Notes: generated by a model not told the origin, from the letters alone. A DNA stretch of 64,000 nucleotides from Cardinalis cardinalis (GCA_014549065.1 JACDOX010000015.1:8439016-8503015); one strand, 5' to 3'. Numbered from the stretch's first letter, positions 37,398 to 51,983 are shown. Program-made: numbers and translations.

Positions 37398-37443
37398 CAA
37401 AATGATTGTGGGCTGGTGCCCAAAATGATTGTGGACTGGTCCC
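37398..37443. repeat. two-copy tandem duplication, 23-bp unit
   Basis: CAAAATGATTGTGG(G/A)CTGGT is present at 37,398 and again at 37,421, with two or three differences between copies. Confidence 0.8.
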
Positions 37444-37478
37444 TTTCAGANACTGGATAAGACTTAAATTTGCACTCC

Positions 37479-37493
37479 TTTTTTTTTTTTTTT
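37479..37493. repeat. T15 homopolymer
   Basis: Fifteen consecutive T before AATTTAG; no adjacent retrocopy recognised. Confidence 0.85.
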
Positions 37494-38592
37494 AATTTAG
37501 GATGAAAGAAAGCTCTTCCTCCTTTATATTCAAATTTGAAAGAAAGTACTTGAGAAGTTTGGAAAGGGTGCAAAGAATTTGCTGGTGTTACTTGGCACGA
37601 CCACCGCCCCCCCTCCTTGGAAACCTAAGGTGGACTCAGACCTGTCTTATGATACCTGAATCCAAAATCCATGATATTTGTGAGCAGGTCAGACTGGCTT
37701 TTGGACTCCAGCTCATTACAGTTGATGGTGAGAAAGAGGGGTTGCCTTTCTGGAAGTTTTGGGTTAAACAAGCACCCTCCATCCTTTATATATCCGGATC
37801 TTAGACATCACACAAACCCAGATGGTGCTGTCAGCGTCACTGTCTGAATAGTTTAGAAATTTTTAGAAGTTTCTTCTCTCTCTTGTGTGCATCTAATACC
37901 AGCTTTCTTTGCCAAACAGCAGCATCTGAGAGGATACAGGATAGATACTGGGACATAGTGCACCAAAAAGCAAAACACTCTGCAGACCTGCTCTGGAGAA
38001 GGCCAGGCACTTNTCTCCTCACCGTGGACAGGGAAATAGGCTGAGGTATCTTTGTCCACAGAACAACTCCTTGAAGACAAAATTGTAAGTCAAATAAGGA
38101 ATAGGAAGCACGGATGGCAATGGCAGGTTTGGCTTAGTTGTGGATAAAGTTAGTATTTTGGGCTGGATGAGTAAATGCAAAAAGAAGTTAGCACAGCTGC
38201 AATCCCAAGGGACTTTGGGGGTAGAAAATAAAGGGAAAAATGAACTGTGACTGAGACATGATGGGGAAGCTTTGGAGCAGATTTGTCAGCCAAGAGCTGA
38301 CATAGTTCTACTGTGAGGCCACAAGAGGAAGGATGATGATGTCTGCACATACCAGCCCATCACACAATTTGTCTTTTAATCAAATATGGGACTACAAAAA
38401 AGGGTGAAACATCAGCAATGTATTGNATGTTTTATTTACATTGTCTGTAAATCTTAGACAGAAAAATGGAGAACTTTCCCAGAAAATATTGACCACACNA
38501 TTTCTGAAGCTGGAATGCCCCAATTCACAAAAGTCTGCAGCTTATAGCTATGGTTAAAGTCTTGTTCTAGTTATAGTGAAGTTGGTGCGTTA

Positions 38593-38629
38593 GGAATTTG
38601 AGCAAGCAAGTGGAATTTGAGCAAGCTGA
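38593..38629. repeat. two-copy tandem duplication, 19-bp unit
   Basis: GGAATTTGAGCAAGC starts at 38,593 and again at 38,612; a recent slippage-type duplication. Confidence 0.8.
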
Positions 38630-40960
38630 ACGTGTGTCAGCTGTTCTGAATCCTGGAAAGAGTCTGCTAGGAAGTTGAAACTGAGTATCTGTTCATTAAC
38701 ATTCAGGAGTAATAACAGTAATTAAAAAACTATAGCTCACTGAAAAAAAAAGAGCAACAATTGCAAAACAAAAATTTTTTTGATTATCGCATTTGTAAAC
38801 AATAAATGTCAACAACATCCTAGACCCTTGTCAAAAGCTGCTTAGATAATGCAAATGTAGCCTTTATCTTCCCCTGCCCTTTATTAAAACAACTGTATAG
38901 ACTTTGTTGAGAAACAAGACAATTAAATGTAAATTATGTCATCTCCTGGCATTCATTCACTTTAATGAGTCTAGCCAATCACCCAGTGTAAACAGTAATA
39001 GCTGCAAAGCAGTAATATTCCAAATCATATTAGCAGACAACAAAGAGAAAAGGGTGACCTTTGTTTTTAACTAATGGTGCAGCCCCAGCGTGCTGTNTGT
39101 AAAAGTTCTGATTAAATTTAAAGCATCAGTGTTTATTGCAGAAGCCCTAATGAGGTGACCATTTGTGGTGGAAGGTGATGAGTTTAGAGGTGAACAAGTT
39201 GCTTGTTCAGAAAGAAGAAAGCCAAGAAGGCAAAACTGTGAAATCAGTTCCCCTCATCTCTGTTCCTTCTCCCTGTGATGGTTTTGCTCTCTTCCCACTG
39301 CCATAAAAGGACCTGTTCAATCTTGGGCCATTTTCTGNTGAATACTCGGCAACAGTGGAGCTCAGTACCCCTCTTCTATCCTCAAACTGCCTCTCTGCAC
39401 CCAGGCATTGCTGTGTCCTTAATGTGTTTTTTTGCACATTTCCAGACCCTTTTATTTAATTGTGGAAATAAGNTACTGACTTCTCACCTCGCTCTTCTAT
39501 ATTTTAGTTTACTCCACAGAGCATCCTGTTCTGAGTGTTTTCAGCATTTGATGCAGGATACATGGCTTCTCATGACATTCAGTGAAGAGTGAGTCCTTAA
39601 TAGAAATCAGACAAATTCAACACTTCCACTTACACCTACAAATTTAAAGACTCTTATGAGTCATTGACAAAAATTAAATGGTTTTTTTTGTGATCTTTCT
39701 CTGTGTTTAGTTGATATTACTCAGCTGGTCCTGCCTCTGGATATGTAGACCATCTTCAAAGAGCAAATGACTAGTAAATCTAGACAGAGATTTACCACAC
39801 AAAAACACTTACTCATTTTTAGAAATCATTCCCATACTGACCACTGAAAAGAAATTTCCCTTTGAAGCAATTGNATATAACTTTGCAGACAATATTGCAA
39901 CAGAAAGGGAAGAATAATTTTCTGAATGCTTGGCTGAAATGNGTGCTCAGCATGTTCATCAGGGACAAAACCACTGCTAGTAAAGCCAAAAAAGTTAAAG
40001 ATTGATTGAGCTGAGGGTTGGATCTCTGCTTTCAGTCAGACTGGCCTCAGAATTCAAAGGCCAAAGCTCTTGCTTTGTCTTTTTTTTTTTGCCATGGAAT
40101 ATTTTTATATATTGCTGCATGGTGATGCCAAACTCCATCCCACAGTGGGGGCACTGAAAAAAAGTGACAATTTGGTGGCATTTTATTCTCATAGACAAGT
40201 GCACAGTGATGTACCTTACCTGACAGCCCAAGANATTGAAGTGATTTTGCTTAGGACTGCAATTAGGGCAAGAAAGAATCAGGAGAATTTAGTCACCGAA
40301 ATTAAGTCCTCTGTTGTGATCCAGGTTTCAGTGTGGCCTTAGACACCTTAATTTGCCATTCCTGGGCTTTGTCCTAGTTTNTGGTGCAAAGATAAAGCAT
40401 TTATGGTTGATCAGCAATCAGGAAAGGGACTGAATGCTCCTGCTGGTGCAGTAGAGGTACCAGAAAACTTCTCTGTTTTCCTTCCTTCCTTGGCAGGAAA
40501 GAGAGCAGGGATTGAAATGAGTTCATGGTGCTGTGTCTTGTTCAGTGACTGCAAAGTGCCGAACCCTCAGGAGAGGTTTAGTTCCCCTGAATTAGTCCTT
40601 GGTCACATGAGTCAGGGTGAGGATGGGGTTAGCAGTCTCTGCTGTGTGNACTAAGAAATAGGAAACACTTTCCCTCAGTCAGAGATTTTGATTTAATTTA
40701 TTTTCTTTTTTTTTTCCTTCCTGACATGTGTGCTCTGTAGATACACGAAAAGCATGTAATTTATTGCATGCATGAGAGCTGATTATCCAATTCAAAATCC
40801 CTTGCAATTGCTATTGGGCTGTGCTCAGCCTGTCTGTGGAAGGTGTCTCTGTTATCTACATTTAAGAGAGAGAAAAGGGAGCAATTCATGTCACCACTGC
40901 CCAGGGCTGCCANAGCTCAGCCTTCTTCCCACTCCTCACAGCACTGGGGCTACCTAAATT

Positions 40961-41050
40961 AAGTATATAGCATTTTAGTATATATTAAGTATATAGCATT
41001 ATATANATACATTATATACATTATATAAATACATATGCATATGAACGTAT
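40961..41050. repeat. AT-rich tandem block
   Basis: AAGTATATAGCATT occurs at 40,961 and 40,987 (period 26), followed by several ACATTATAT-type units and alternating TA sequence. It is a low-complexity block prone to slippage. Confidence 0.7.
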
Positions 41051-44000
41051 AAATATAGATACACACATAAATAAAATATTTCAGTATATACATAGTTACG
41101 CACATATAGATCTAAAAAAATTCTGAGACCTGGGTTCCACAACTTTTCTAACAATTTTAGAGACACCTGTCACTATCAGAGAAATCCTGAACTTATTTAA
41201 GCTGTGCTGTAACACTAAGCCTTGATTCATGAGGCCACTCACACCCCCAGGGTCAGAGACTGATGCCAACGTGTTCAAGACCTCCAATATCTCTGCTGAG
41301 TGTGCACTGAGGATCAGGCCNAAACCTTTCCAAAGGTGAGCTGTGGATAAATGTGAAGCCTGGAGCTGTCAATTCAGTCTTTTCATCTCTAGAATAATCA
41401 CCTCTTCCANACACAGGACTCTGGGTAGGGTTTGCAATCGTTCCCTTGTAGCTGTTGATCTATTCTGCTATTTTACAGCAAGTAAATTTTCCTCTCAGTG
41501 GGTGAACTGCACGATGAACCATAGGCAAACTTCTGAAAAACTGCAAACACTTACACTTTACTGCAAATGTAACCATAACAATTCAAAGTACTAATTTTCT
41601 ACCTCATATAATATGTGTAAGTATGCTTTAGTAACACTCACGGGAAACATAATTTAACAGTGCCTCTGTCTTCCTTACCTCAAGATGGGAAATTTCTCTC
41701 ACATACTTAACAGAAGGCCGGCTGTCTGAGCTTCCCATGTGTTTATCTGCTTGGGTTTTCCAGGAACATCTTGAGCAGAGTTTGTTTTTCTTTAACCCTT
41801 CCCTAGCGATGTGTCAGCTTCACTCAGCTTAAGAAAATATGATATTTTGGTTCTCAAGCTCTCCTGGGTTAAAAAGAAAGAGAGGAATGAAAAAATATAG
41901 TCTGGGCTCTCACATGAGAAGATTTTTTGAGGAAAAATGAGGTGTTTGTCAATAGGAGAGAAGCTTATCCCACATCAGGGACTACTCAGCACACGACGAA
42001 AAANCAGCAGCTGACTGTCTGCTTCCATGTGGTAGATAAAATTTGTATTATTCATACTTGTATTAAACATAATTCCAGGTTCACACATATAGGAACACAA
42101 AGACTCTAAGAAGCTTTCATTTTTAAAATGAGAAACATGAAGCATGAGAAAAAGGAATTATTCCTATTGCAATTTATAGTTGAGTATGTAAAACAGACAT
42201 TGACTAGTGGCATTTAGGATTGTCAGTGATTTTTGTCATTANAATCACTAGCAGGTCATGAACAAGTGATTTTATGAGCTAATTCAGATCCAAAAGAAAG
42301 AGTAAAACTCAATGGTCTAANTCATGTTCTGCTCAGACAGTGAAGTCTGCATCACAGCACACACCAAATTTTTATGCTCCTGAGTCCAAGAGTTGATGTC
42401 CTTGTTACACACAGCCAGCAGTGCTCAAGAAAGGTGAAATCTGTGGATAAAGACGATGTCTTCTGTTTTAAATTCAAAGAAGTGACATTTAAAGATAAGA
42501 CCCAGAAGGGCAGGAAGCTGGAAAATCAGCACATCAAAGCTCTTCCTACGCTCTGTTTCCATCAGTGCTCTGTATCAGGTGCTTAGGGAAATATGTATGA
42601 GTGAGGCAGGTGTACACCGGTGTGTTCCTGGTGCAACCATCCCGTTCACAGCTTCCAGCACATTAGTGGTGCCATCTCTTTGCTCAGTACCTCCTCATTG
42701 ATGAATTTATCTTAATGCACTTTAAATTCATGCAAACTTTTGTCAGCTCCATCGATCAGTGTCAGTGAGTGTCATGGTGTATTCCATGTATGGCAGAGGA
42801 CCTCCACCACATTTGCACATGGGACAATTTCATCAAGTAAATGTATTTTTTCCTACTGCTTTCTCCTTGCCTATCATGAAGTTCTGTGAGTACCTACTAA
42901 CCAGTGAAAAATGTCTGAAATCCAGTGTTTCTTCAGGATTTGGATGTCTACACCTAGGCATTAATTCAGTATCTATGTAAAACTGGGGTGTATAACCCAC
43001 TCCCTTTAGGTGCCAAGTTGGTTTTTTTTTTTTGGTGAATAGATAACTCTTCTTTACAGGACTGTCACAGAAAGCGGAAGGGATATTTAACATTTNATTT
43101 AATGCCTGCTGTTCCAGAAGTTGCCAAAAAGTGAGATATACATTTTCTGTCTTTGACTTTTTCAGAAATTTTTTGAATCTGGGATTCAAATGTGCTTCTC
43201 CTGTCCTGATGAGGTGCCCCAAACACCANACAATGGGCAGTTATGACAAAGTTCAAACCTTTTACAGCAGAGCTGTGAAGGAGAGAAGGTGGGGCAGCAG
43301 TTCCCTGCACTCTGCTGACAGTCACTTGCTGTGGCTGGACAGTGTGAACCTATGGAGTGATGTGGATGCCAGAGGGAACAAAGTGAGATTAGAGAGTGTG
43401 CAGCTGGGAGATCGGACCTTGTCTCTGCTCCAGTGTTGTGCATGTATTTCCCCAATAAAAGGTATTTTGAGCAGGCACCAGGGAGTTAAGGAGGAATAAC
43501 CTTCTGCTGGCAGTGGGGTCTAGGCAGGAATTGTGAGAACTGTCCTTTTTGGCAGCTAAATCCCTCCTAAGTTTTGCTAAGAGCACTGAAATGTCATCAA
43601 GGACCAGAGCCTGAATCTTGGGGTGTGTCACTTCCCCGGGAAACCAGTCAGTCCTGCTGGGGTGATTAAGAGGTGGCAGGACACAGCCCTGGGCAGGAGC
43701 TTCCCTGTCCTGAGTGCTCCAGNTGAACCAGCCAGGTACCAGCTGTCCACGGAGACTTCATCCTTGTCATCAGAGCTGGCAGGCAGGACACAGAAATTCC
43801 AAACTCTAATCCCTTAGAATGTGAGCTGCTGGAGTGCTACTGCAAACTTTGTAAGAGATGGAGATTCACAATATATTGACTCTCTGAGCTTCACCTTTCT
43901 TAATTACGGCTGTAATGCCCCTAGCATTCATTCCTGCATTCATTCCCTGGACAAGCTTTGCTAACAGAACTGCACTTTCTATAGGCATGAAAATATTTCT

Positions 44001-44067
44001 AATATGAACTGTTTCTTAGACATGTATTTGGGCACAAATCCAGCTTCCTCTTCCAACAAAATCTAGA

Positions 44068-44095
44068 ACAAAACAAAACAAAACCAACAACAAAC
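44068..44095. repeat. (CAAAA)n-like tract
   Basis: Three to four CAAAA units grading into CAACAA. Simple sequence only. Confidence 0.7.
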
Positions 44096-45692
44096 ATTTC
44101 CAGACTCAAGGCAAGACAAAGTTGAAACCTTGCAAATGTGTTTAATCTGAAATCATGTCCCCAAATACAAATGTGAATCATTGAAATATTTCACATGAAT
44201 GGTTTTAAGATATTTTGCTCGAACATCTAACTCATCCTTTTGAAAGCTCTTTTTCCTAAAAATAAATATGCATTTCAAAATTTAAAGTAATTTAAATTGA
44301 GAATTCTAAAGACAAAAGAACCTTTTGTTTTTAAAATTCCTAATGGATGTTTCTTCTCTTTCCATCCTCATCCCTCATGATTCCCTCTGCTCCAGTAATT
44401 AGAAACAGAAATTTTGCCCCCAAGCCCCCNTTTAAAAAGTTTATCTCTCTTAAGTAGTTGCTCTGGGGGACATTTTTACTGTGTCTAGCACTGCCCTCAA
44501 GGAAATGTACTTGCTCAGACATTTGGTTCAAGCCAAGAACATTTTTGACACCCGCAAGGAGTCTGCCAAGTGACTGTGAGCATCACGCATTGGAGTTGCT
44601 CTAGGGAAACCTAAACCACATGAGTGATTTGAACCACAATTTCCTTGTGTCTAAGGAAAAATAAATTCAAGTTCATACCATAGCACTTCTGTTCTGACTG
44701 AACTGCCTATGAGAGGGCAAAATTCAGGATGTTGAAGAGAGGAGTTATTCACTGCTGAGCAATATTAAGCAAATACTCACTGCAGCATTGGCTGCATGAT
44801 AAAGTTTCAAACCTCCTGTGCTTTAGTGAACCTGAGGAGCCTCTCATTTAAATGAGACAGAGCTCAGGCATTAGTCAGAAAGGAGATGAGATGCAGTCCT
44901 ATAAAATAACCACATTAGTATGAAAAATGAGACATAAAGCAAACTGTCCCCATATGTTGCTCTCCATATCTCGGAAAGACTTTTCTTGAAGTTTTACTGC
45001 AATGATCATCGAGGGAGTTTCCATGCCCTGGCCTGGAATTGATATTAATCTAGAGGGGAGAAAAGGGACACAAACCCAGACAAAGAGATATCCAGGAAAT
45101 AAGGACAGAGGAGAGAGAGTTGCAACAAAGGCTGCTGGTAGGGGAGACAGCAAACACTTTGCACTGCAATGCATTTTGGTACTGAGGATGGTGTTCTCCT
45201 TATGAACCAAGGCAAGCTGCATCAGCTCCTGCACTGCCCACACACAANGCAGTTGTCTATCCTGCTGCACTGCTGATTGTCTGCAACAGCTTTTTAATGT
45301 AGTTTGGGNGATAGAGTACATGTATCATTTCTTTATTATAGCCTTTCAATCATCATCATGATGCAAAGAAAAACCATTGTTGGGAGCAGATGCACTCTTT
45401 TATTTGCTAATATGTTCTTGGTTGACACTAATTTGCCACAGCAAAATTTAGCATCCATCTTCAAAATGCTGCTCACTAATGCCATTCCAAAAACCAATGG
45501 GTATGCAATAAACAGCATCAAACAACCCATAATAAAGCAGTTTTACTACAGATGTTCATTATGCACATGAGTCTCTGTAGCAGCCTGTGTATTTTGGAGA
45601 AATGTTTGAAATTAGTTTGGGAGAGCAGTAATTAAAATTAGTTGTCTCTCGTAAAATTCAGTAAGCTCTGAACCACAGACCTGTCGCAGTGC

Positions 45693-45884
45693 TCAATTCC
45701 CTGAGGAGATTCCTCTCTCCCCATCCTTCAANGCATGTCCAATAATTTTGCTGTAGAGCTGGGCATTGTATCCAAAGCTACTCTGGATTCCAAAAGACAT
45801 CATNCTGGTGAGGAATAAATACTTGGCCTTCAGATGTTTGGTGCNCTTCTCATTGATACTTTTGAACACGTTTCTGATTGCCAT
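45693..45884 (-). other. protein-like open frame, unrecognised
   Basis: A 63-codon minus-strand frame from ATG to TGA contains balanced, non-repetitive residues (for example KAKYLFLT and GYNAQLYSKIIGH), interrupted by three N-containing codons. I do not recognise the family, and no splice donor lies before the stop. It may be a fragment of a pseudogene, part of an unannotated exon, or a conserved non-coding element that happens to be open. Only alignment or RNA data could decide. Confidence 0.15.
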
Positions 45885-48800
45885 TTTCCCTGAGAACCCA
45901 CTGGATNCATGAAATAAATGTGCTGTTTGCTGGATTAATTTTCCTGTGAGCTCAGGGCCTGCCTAATTTCCTTGTGGTGCCATGGAATGTGTTATGGGCT
46001 GCAGCCTTCCCAGGTAGCTGGATATCTAATTACTTTCATGATGACATGAACTGACTTACACCCTGAGCCTCACCACATGGACACTATTAAATCCACCATG
46101 CAGTGAGGATGGCTTCATTTTACATTTTTAAACATAATTTTTAAATTAAAATTTTAATGCGCTTGTTCAGTTGCTAGATGAAGTTTGCACTCTTTGGAGT
46201 GCAGTGGTACCAAGCTTTCTCCTGGAAGTCTGCATGGCCTGGGTAAAAGAGGATCATGGCCTAAGGGTTCTCAGCATCTCTGTGCTCAGGTCAGCACTTA
46301 TAGCACTCATCAGCAGAAATGAATAGGACTTTTATGAAATTATGAAAGTTTTTTTCAGCAGATCTTTTCTCAACTGAAGTGACAGAAAATTTCATCATGT
46401 TAAAGGAAAATTACAATTACTAGTCAGATGTATTGCTTTCACAAGCTGTTCCATTTAATTTTTTTTTGACATAATTTCAGGTTGTTATTTTAGGAAAGCT
46501 GGGTTTACATTTTGCTTTTTTCCTTNCATCCCTCATCTGAATGGGGTATTTTTTTGCAGTGAACTCTTGTCTAGCAGTATGTCTGGTGGTTTCCAGCGTG
46601 TGGTCCTTTGTTCTTGATTTGCCCATGTTGGATGTGCAAGCATTCACTCTCCAGACAAAGCAAGCAGAGCATTAATCACCTCCTATGGTATGTGGACCCT
46701 GACAAGCTCTTGGGTACCCTGAGTGATGGAGAAATGTGTCAAATCAAAATTGTCTCAGCAAATACTGCTGAATTTGGGCAAAATTGAGATCTTAAATGTC
46801 AACTTTTTTTTTTCTCCTCAACCCAGTTTCGCAGGAGTTGGCAAGAGAAAGCTGAAACTCCCATCTCTTAGTGAGACTGGAGTTTCAGGAATAAGTTCCT
46901 TTGCTTCACAGAGCACTGGAGACTGCAGGAGGAAGCAGTGAGGAGATGGTATAAATCAGAGTTGAAGGTAACCACAAAATAGCTGCAGAATGAGTTCCCA
47001 GCAGTGCCTGTGGGTTGTACATGCAGATGTGGCATTCATCAATCCCCAGTGACATCACTCTGTGTGTTGCAATATAAGGACATGAGACATGATTGATTAA
47101 TCTGTAGCTCTGACTCCATTTCCTGACCTAATAATTCCCTGGTCTCCAATACAGAATATGAAGGCTGAAACAAAAGAAAAAAAAAAGAAAAGTGAGATCC
47201 CCTTCTTTTGAATTGGAAGATAAATGAGCTCCCTGTTGAATAAGGCAGAGCTTTGCTGAAAAGTGCTAACTGTATTTGGGAGTAGTGTGAATTTATATCC
47301 ATGAAAAAAGACATTTCTCTGAGTCATTGATATGTGACAAGAGAAACATTAAATGCTGTTAAATATCANGTTAAAAACTGGGTTTGGAGGGCATCCATTC
47401 CCTTACATGGCAGCTTGGCTTCTGGAATGACCTTGTGTCTGAAACCTGCTCCTGCACCTCAACTCATAAAGGCAACTTAATAAACCTTCCAGACCTGAAA
47501 TGAACATTTTGATGACACTAGGAATACAGTATATGCTAAAGATCTTCTATTCCATTTTCTATAACCATAAACAGATACGCTTTAATGGTCTGATGCCTTT
47601 ACCTTAAAAAATTCCAATTTAGTCCCTAGAGCTATAATAATAAAAACTGCTGACATTCTGGTTTTATTTTTCAGGGTAGAACCTGTCTTATAAGGGCTTC
47701 TCAGTGTTTGTGGGCTGCTAAGATTAAGTTAGATCTCAGAATGGGGCAACTTTGTTAAGAAAAGCACCTGATAGAGAAGTGATGAGGACTTTTAAACTTN
47801 ACACAGAGTGACAGTAAGTCATCCAACAAATTAAGCCTATTCATCTTTTGTTTTNAAAAGAACTTTGTAAATATTGCAACTTAAAATTAATTTGGTTCAT
47901 CTTTGCTTTCTTTTGACAGTTTTTCCATCATTCCAGATTTGAAGAGAGGAGCCATCCACTCCTGTCNGTGCAAATGCACTGGGCAGGCAGGGAATCCCTT
48001 TGTGCCAGGCTTGCAGTGCTTGTTTCTGGAATTGCTGGGTCACAGGAGTTCAGTTCAGGGTTTTTGAAAACATGTCAGACAGGGAAAACAGGACCTTAAA
48101 ATTTCTGTTGTCTTTGTTTTTTAAACTTAAATGCAAATAAAATGCAAAGGGCGGAGTAGACTGCATTATGTCTAAGAGAGCAAATACTCTCTGCTGCAGA
48201 GCATGCTGTCTCCCTCTCATGTGGGACATCATAAAATGTCTTAGGTGCTTGAACTCAAATCTGAAATGACAATACAGAGCCAGATGTGGATGCAGCATTT
48301 TGCTGCCTATTACAATAAGTGTTGGCATTGAATTGAAAGCACATTTCTTATATTGATCTGACAGAATTCAATCTTCAGATATCTCAGAGCAACCANCATG
48401 AGATTATTCAGCATCTGCACAAACCCTATTCTAATAGTTTCACTAGGAATGATCATGGCAATCTTTCATAGGCCTACATTTTCTATTTTTGCTGATTCTT
48501 TTCTTTTTTNCTTTTACTATTTCCTCAAGTCTTTGTGTTCTATTCCATTGATAAAACCTTTCCAGGTTTCAATCTCTTTACAAAATCTATAATCCAGTTC
48601 ATCTTTCCCCATTTTCTTTTTTTTCTCCTGCCAGGAAAACTTCTACCCTACTGGTGTTGCAAGTTGCTTTTTCCTCCTTACACAGAAGTGGGGGGAGAGG
48701 CACTGTGGACATCCCAGCTCTGTATCCTGTATAGTACAGTGTCCAAAAGTGAGTAGATTCCTAATGAGCTGTATAAAACAAGCACCTTGTGCCACTCTGC

Positions 48801-51404
48801 AGAATATCCTTCCAGTGGTCTGTGTCCAAGGGCCTCCCCCAGGCAGAGAGGATGGATAATAACAGAAAAAACAGTACATTTTTTCTTCCCATNGATTTTT
48901 CCTGTCCCTTCTTGAACCCAGACTACCAGAAATGTGATTTTAAAATTCATTTTTAGAGAGGAATACATAGCACTGAGCCTACAGAAAAATCACCTGTCAG
49001 TTTTTGGTTTGACTAAAATATCCTTTGAAGCTGTTCTCTTCTGTTCTGTGTATTGGATAGCAAGAACATGAGGCTTGTCCTGAATGTTTGTGACAGCAGC
49101 AATTGGGTCTGAGCACTGGAGACCTTTGCAATGTGCTTGTGATCTCTGGGGTCAGAGGTTTATGTGGCTAAGGCAAAGAGAGCAGAAAGAGCTGGGAAAC
49201 CACTGAAATACAGAAACTGCAGTGAAGCTGGCCACGGGAGCACAGGTCCAACCTTTGAGACCATTAAATCTGTCTGCCTANTACTGAATGCAGGCAGCAC
49301 TTTCTGTCTCTGCACACTGTGGTGAGAATGTCAAATAGCCAGGGCAGGGGTTGTAAGCACTGGTATTAGCCTGCTGGAGAAAAACAAACAAACCAACAAA
49401 TGCTCTTGCAGGCACGTGAGCCTCAGTTTATGTCTGAAGAGATTGAAGCAGAGGTTGATAACAGCATGTTCTTGCACTGTCATGGTTACAACTCTTCTAC
49501 CATTGCCACTCTGCCAGTTANTAATTTTTCCCTGCTAAGAGCCCCTGGGGAGGATGGTAATTTAAATCATAAAGCACCAAGAGCAGCCTCATGAAAAATA
49601 ACCTTCCATGTATAAACCTGAATTTTGTTCAAAGCTCTAGAAAAACTTTCTATCCAAACACTGCTGGTTTTGTACTCTGTTTCAGACCAAACTTCAGTTG
49701 GAAGTTAGGTTTAGAAAGTCTAAAAGGCAGTTCAGCACACCTGGGATAGGACCAAAGCCTCTTTACAGCAGGTGGCTCCAGTGAGTCTCAGCCTCAGATA
49801 TTTGAATCCTTAAAATAATTTAACCATGGTGCAACAGTGGAACAACAGTTGGAGCTGAGTGCCTCTGAGAAGGGACCCTGAACAAAGGAAATCCTGGGCT
49901 TTTTTCCCCTTACAGTCTAATTGCCCAAAAATCTGGAGCCATCAGCTCCTGCTGTGTCTCCGAGTGTCTGGGGAAAGCATCAGAGGTGAGGGTGAGGGAA
50001 TGAGCAGCTCTTGAATACAGGATCCTATTTTCATACTCATGTGCCCTGTATTAAAGTGTTAGTGCTGGAGGAAAGCAATTCCTCATTCAGAATTTTCCCA
50101 TCACATGTTGGTGCTTTATGAGCCATTTGGCATTATAAAGACAGTCACCATGATCTGTCCTTCATGACACTCTTGGGGCAGCACTACAAGACTTACAAGT
50201 AGGGAGTTTAAACCCAAAACCAAGCCTTTTCATACAAGATTTCAGATGGATTTTCCAGCATACAATGACTCCCCTGTGCCTCTCTGTTCTATTGTAATTG
50301 TTCAGGGTTGGGGAACACTCTGGTACAAATGGGCCATATTTTTGGCACTAAATAAATACTAAGGGCTCATGTATATCAATAGCTTTTTAAAAAATAACCA
50401 GCAAGTCATATATCCTCAGGAACATTTTCTGCTATCTTTTATGACTTTTATCCACCCAACACCTGCATCAGCAACTTAGGAACAACCTGACACCAAAACA
50501 CTTGTGAGGTGCAGCTAATGAAATCTGTTCCATTACTTAATGGTTAAATGTGAGATTGGTTTATATACAGAATGCATCCTTGGCAAATATATTGTAAAAA
50601 CAAAAACCTTTTGTCCAGACCTAGTAGAAGGTTAGTCCAAATCAAAGGCAGATTTCAAATGCATGAGATTTCAAACTTCATATCCTAGTTTGATTTTTCT
50701 CTCTACGGAGAGCAAAACTGGAACAACCTTACAAAGTGCTGTCCACAAGTGGTGGTGAACCTTGTAGTTGGTGTCTCCTATTTGTAGCACAACAGGANAA
50801 AATAATCTGGAGATAGATACTCAGCTGCTTACGTGATTTATTCCATCTCCGTTTTTGTGATTGAAATTTTCTGGTCCTTCTTATTGCATGGAAGAACAAT
50901 AGAAATGATCCCTCAGGTGATTGCACTCAACCAGTCCTTTGTCTCATATTTTATGCCTGGTCTGACAGCTCTTTCCCCACTTTTGTCTTTGGACTGAAAT
51001 GCACTCATATGAGACCAAGGACCCAATATCAGAGAGTACTCAGACATTCACAGCAAGAAGAAATTAGTTATTCATTTTCTTTCTGTCACCTGGGAGTTCC
51101 TCATAACAGAGTGATTCTTTGCTGCCATATGCTACAGCTCCATAAAACAAATAATTTATTCACAAGGTATAAAGATCACAAAGAAACAAGAGAATGTGGG
51201 CTATGTAAGAGCAGCTTTGTGCATGATCAGCACAAATGGGGAGACAGGCCCTCCCTAGAAACACCTTTATTTGAGGTCCCTGCAGGACTCACACACCTCT
51301 CTGCCAGGACAGGTAGTGTTACACAGGGAAAGGGGGTTTCTGTGAGCTGTAGGAGTGCTCCAGGATATGAGGTTGATGGGTCTCTGACTCAGGTCCAGTT
51401 ATGG

Positions 51405-51450
51405 CTCCAGTTCAGCAAAGCACTTAAGTCACATTGACTTTGCTTCAGTG
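51405..51450. repeat. possible relic of an old amniote repeat
   Basis: 'ttcagcaaagcacttaagt' followed by 'cacattgactttgcttcagtg' resembles an ancient bird/reptile repeat segment (cagcaaagcacttaagcac...attgacttcaatg). The match is short and recalled from memory. Confidence 0.3.
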
Positions 51451-51983
51451 AAACACATCTGTGTTTGCAGAGTCCCAGAGGCTGAACNGCACCTGGGACT
51501 GAACACAATGGTAGTTTTGATCTTTCTGGGGATGTTGTCAGTTTTAAGCATATATTAAAAAACCAAAACAGCCCCTGAACACTGAGTTTAAATGACAACT
51601 CCAATGTGCTTTCCATTTCCATGACTTTCCATTCACTCTGCCAGTGAACCACAGTTTGGTGTTTCTCTGCTTGAGAAATAAAAAGATTAGTCCTTCTTGC
51701 TTTTGTGTACAGCCTGATCCTACCAAATTTCCCTCAGAAGTCTTTTTCTGTCAGCTCAATACTCAAAGTCTCAGCAGNTGTAGCTGCTACAAAGAAACAT
51801 TAACAAAGATAATTTCTATTAAGAGTTAAAGAAATTGTTAGAGCGCTTGCTTTAATCCCAAATTGTTTCCCTAATTAAAAAGACAAATAATTTCAGTCAT
51901 ACTTAACTTTTAACGGATTAAAACCAAATCCTTTACTAACTCTTGGAAAGATTTGTTGCTCTGTGCTCTAAACCTATTTGCTT

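Noticed and set aside
51009..51437. 142-codon plus-strand frame
   Set aside because: No recognisable domain, and its 3' end overlaps an old-repeat-like stretch; likely chance.
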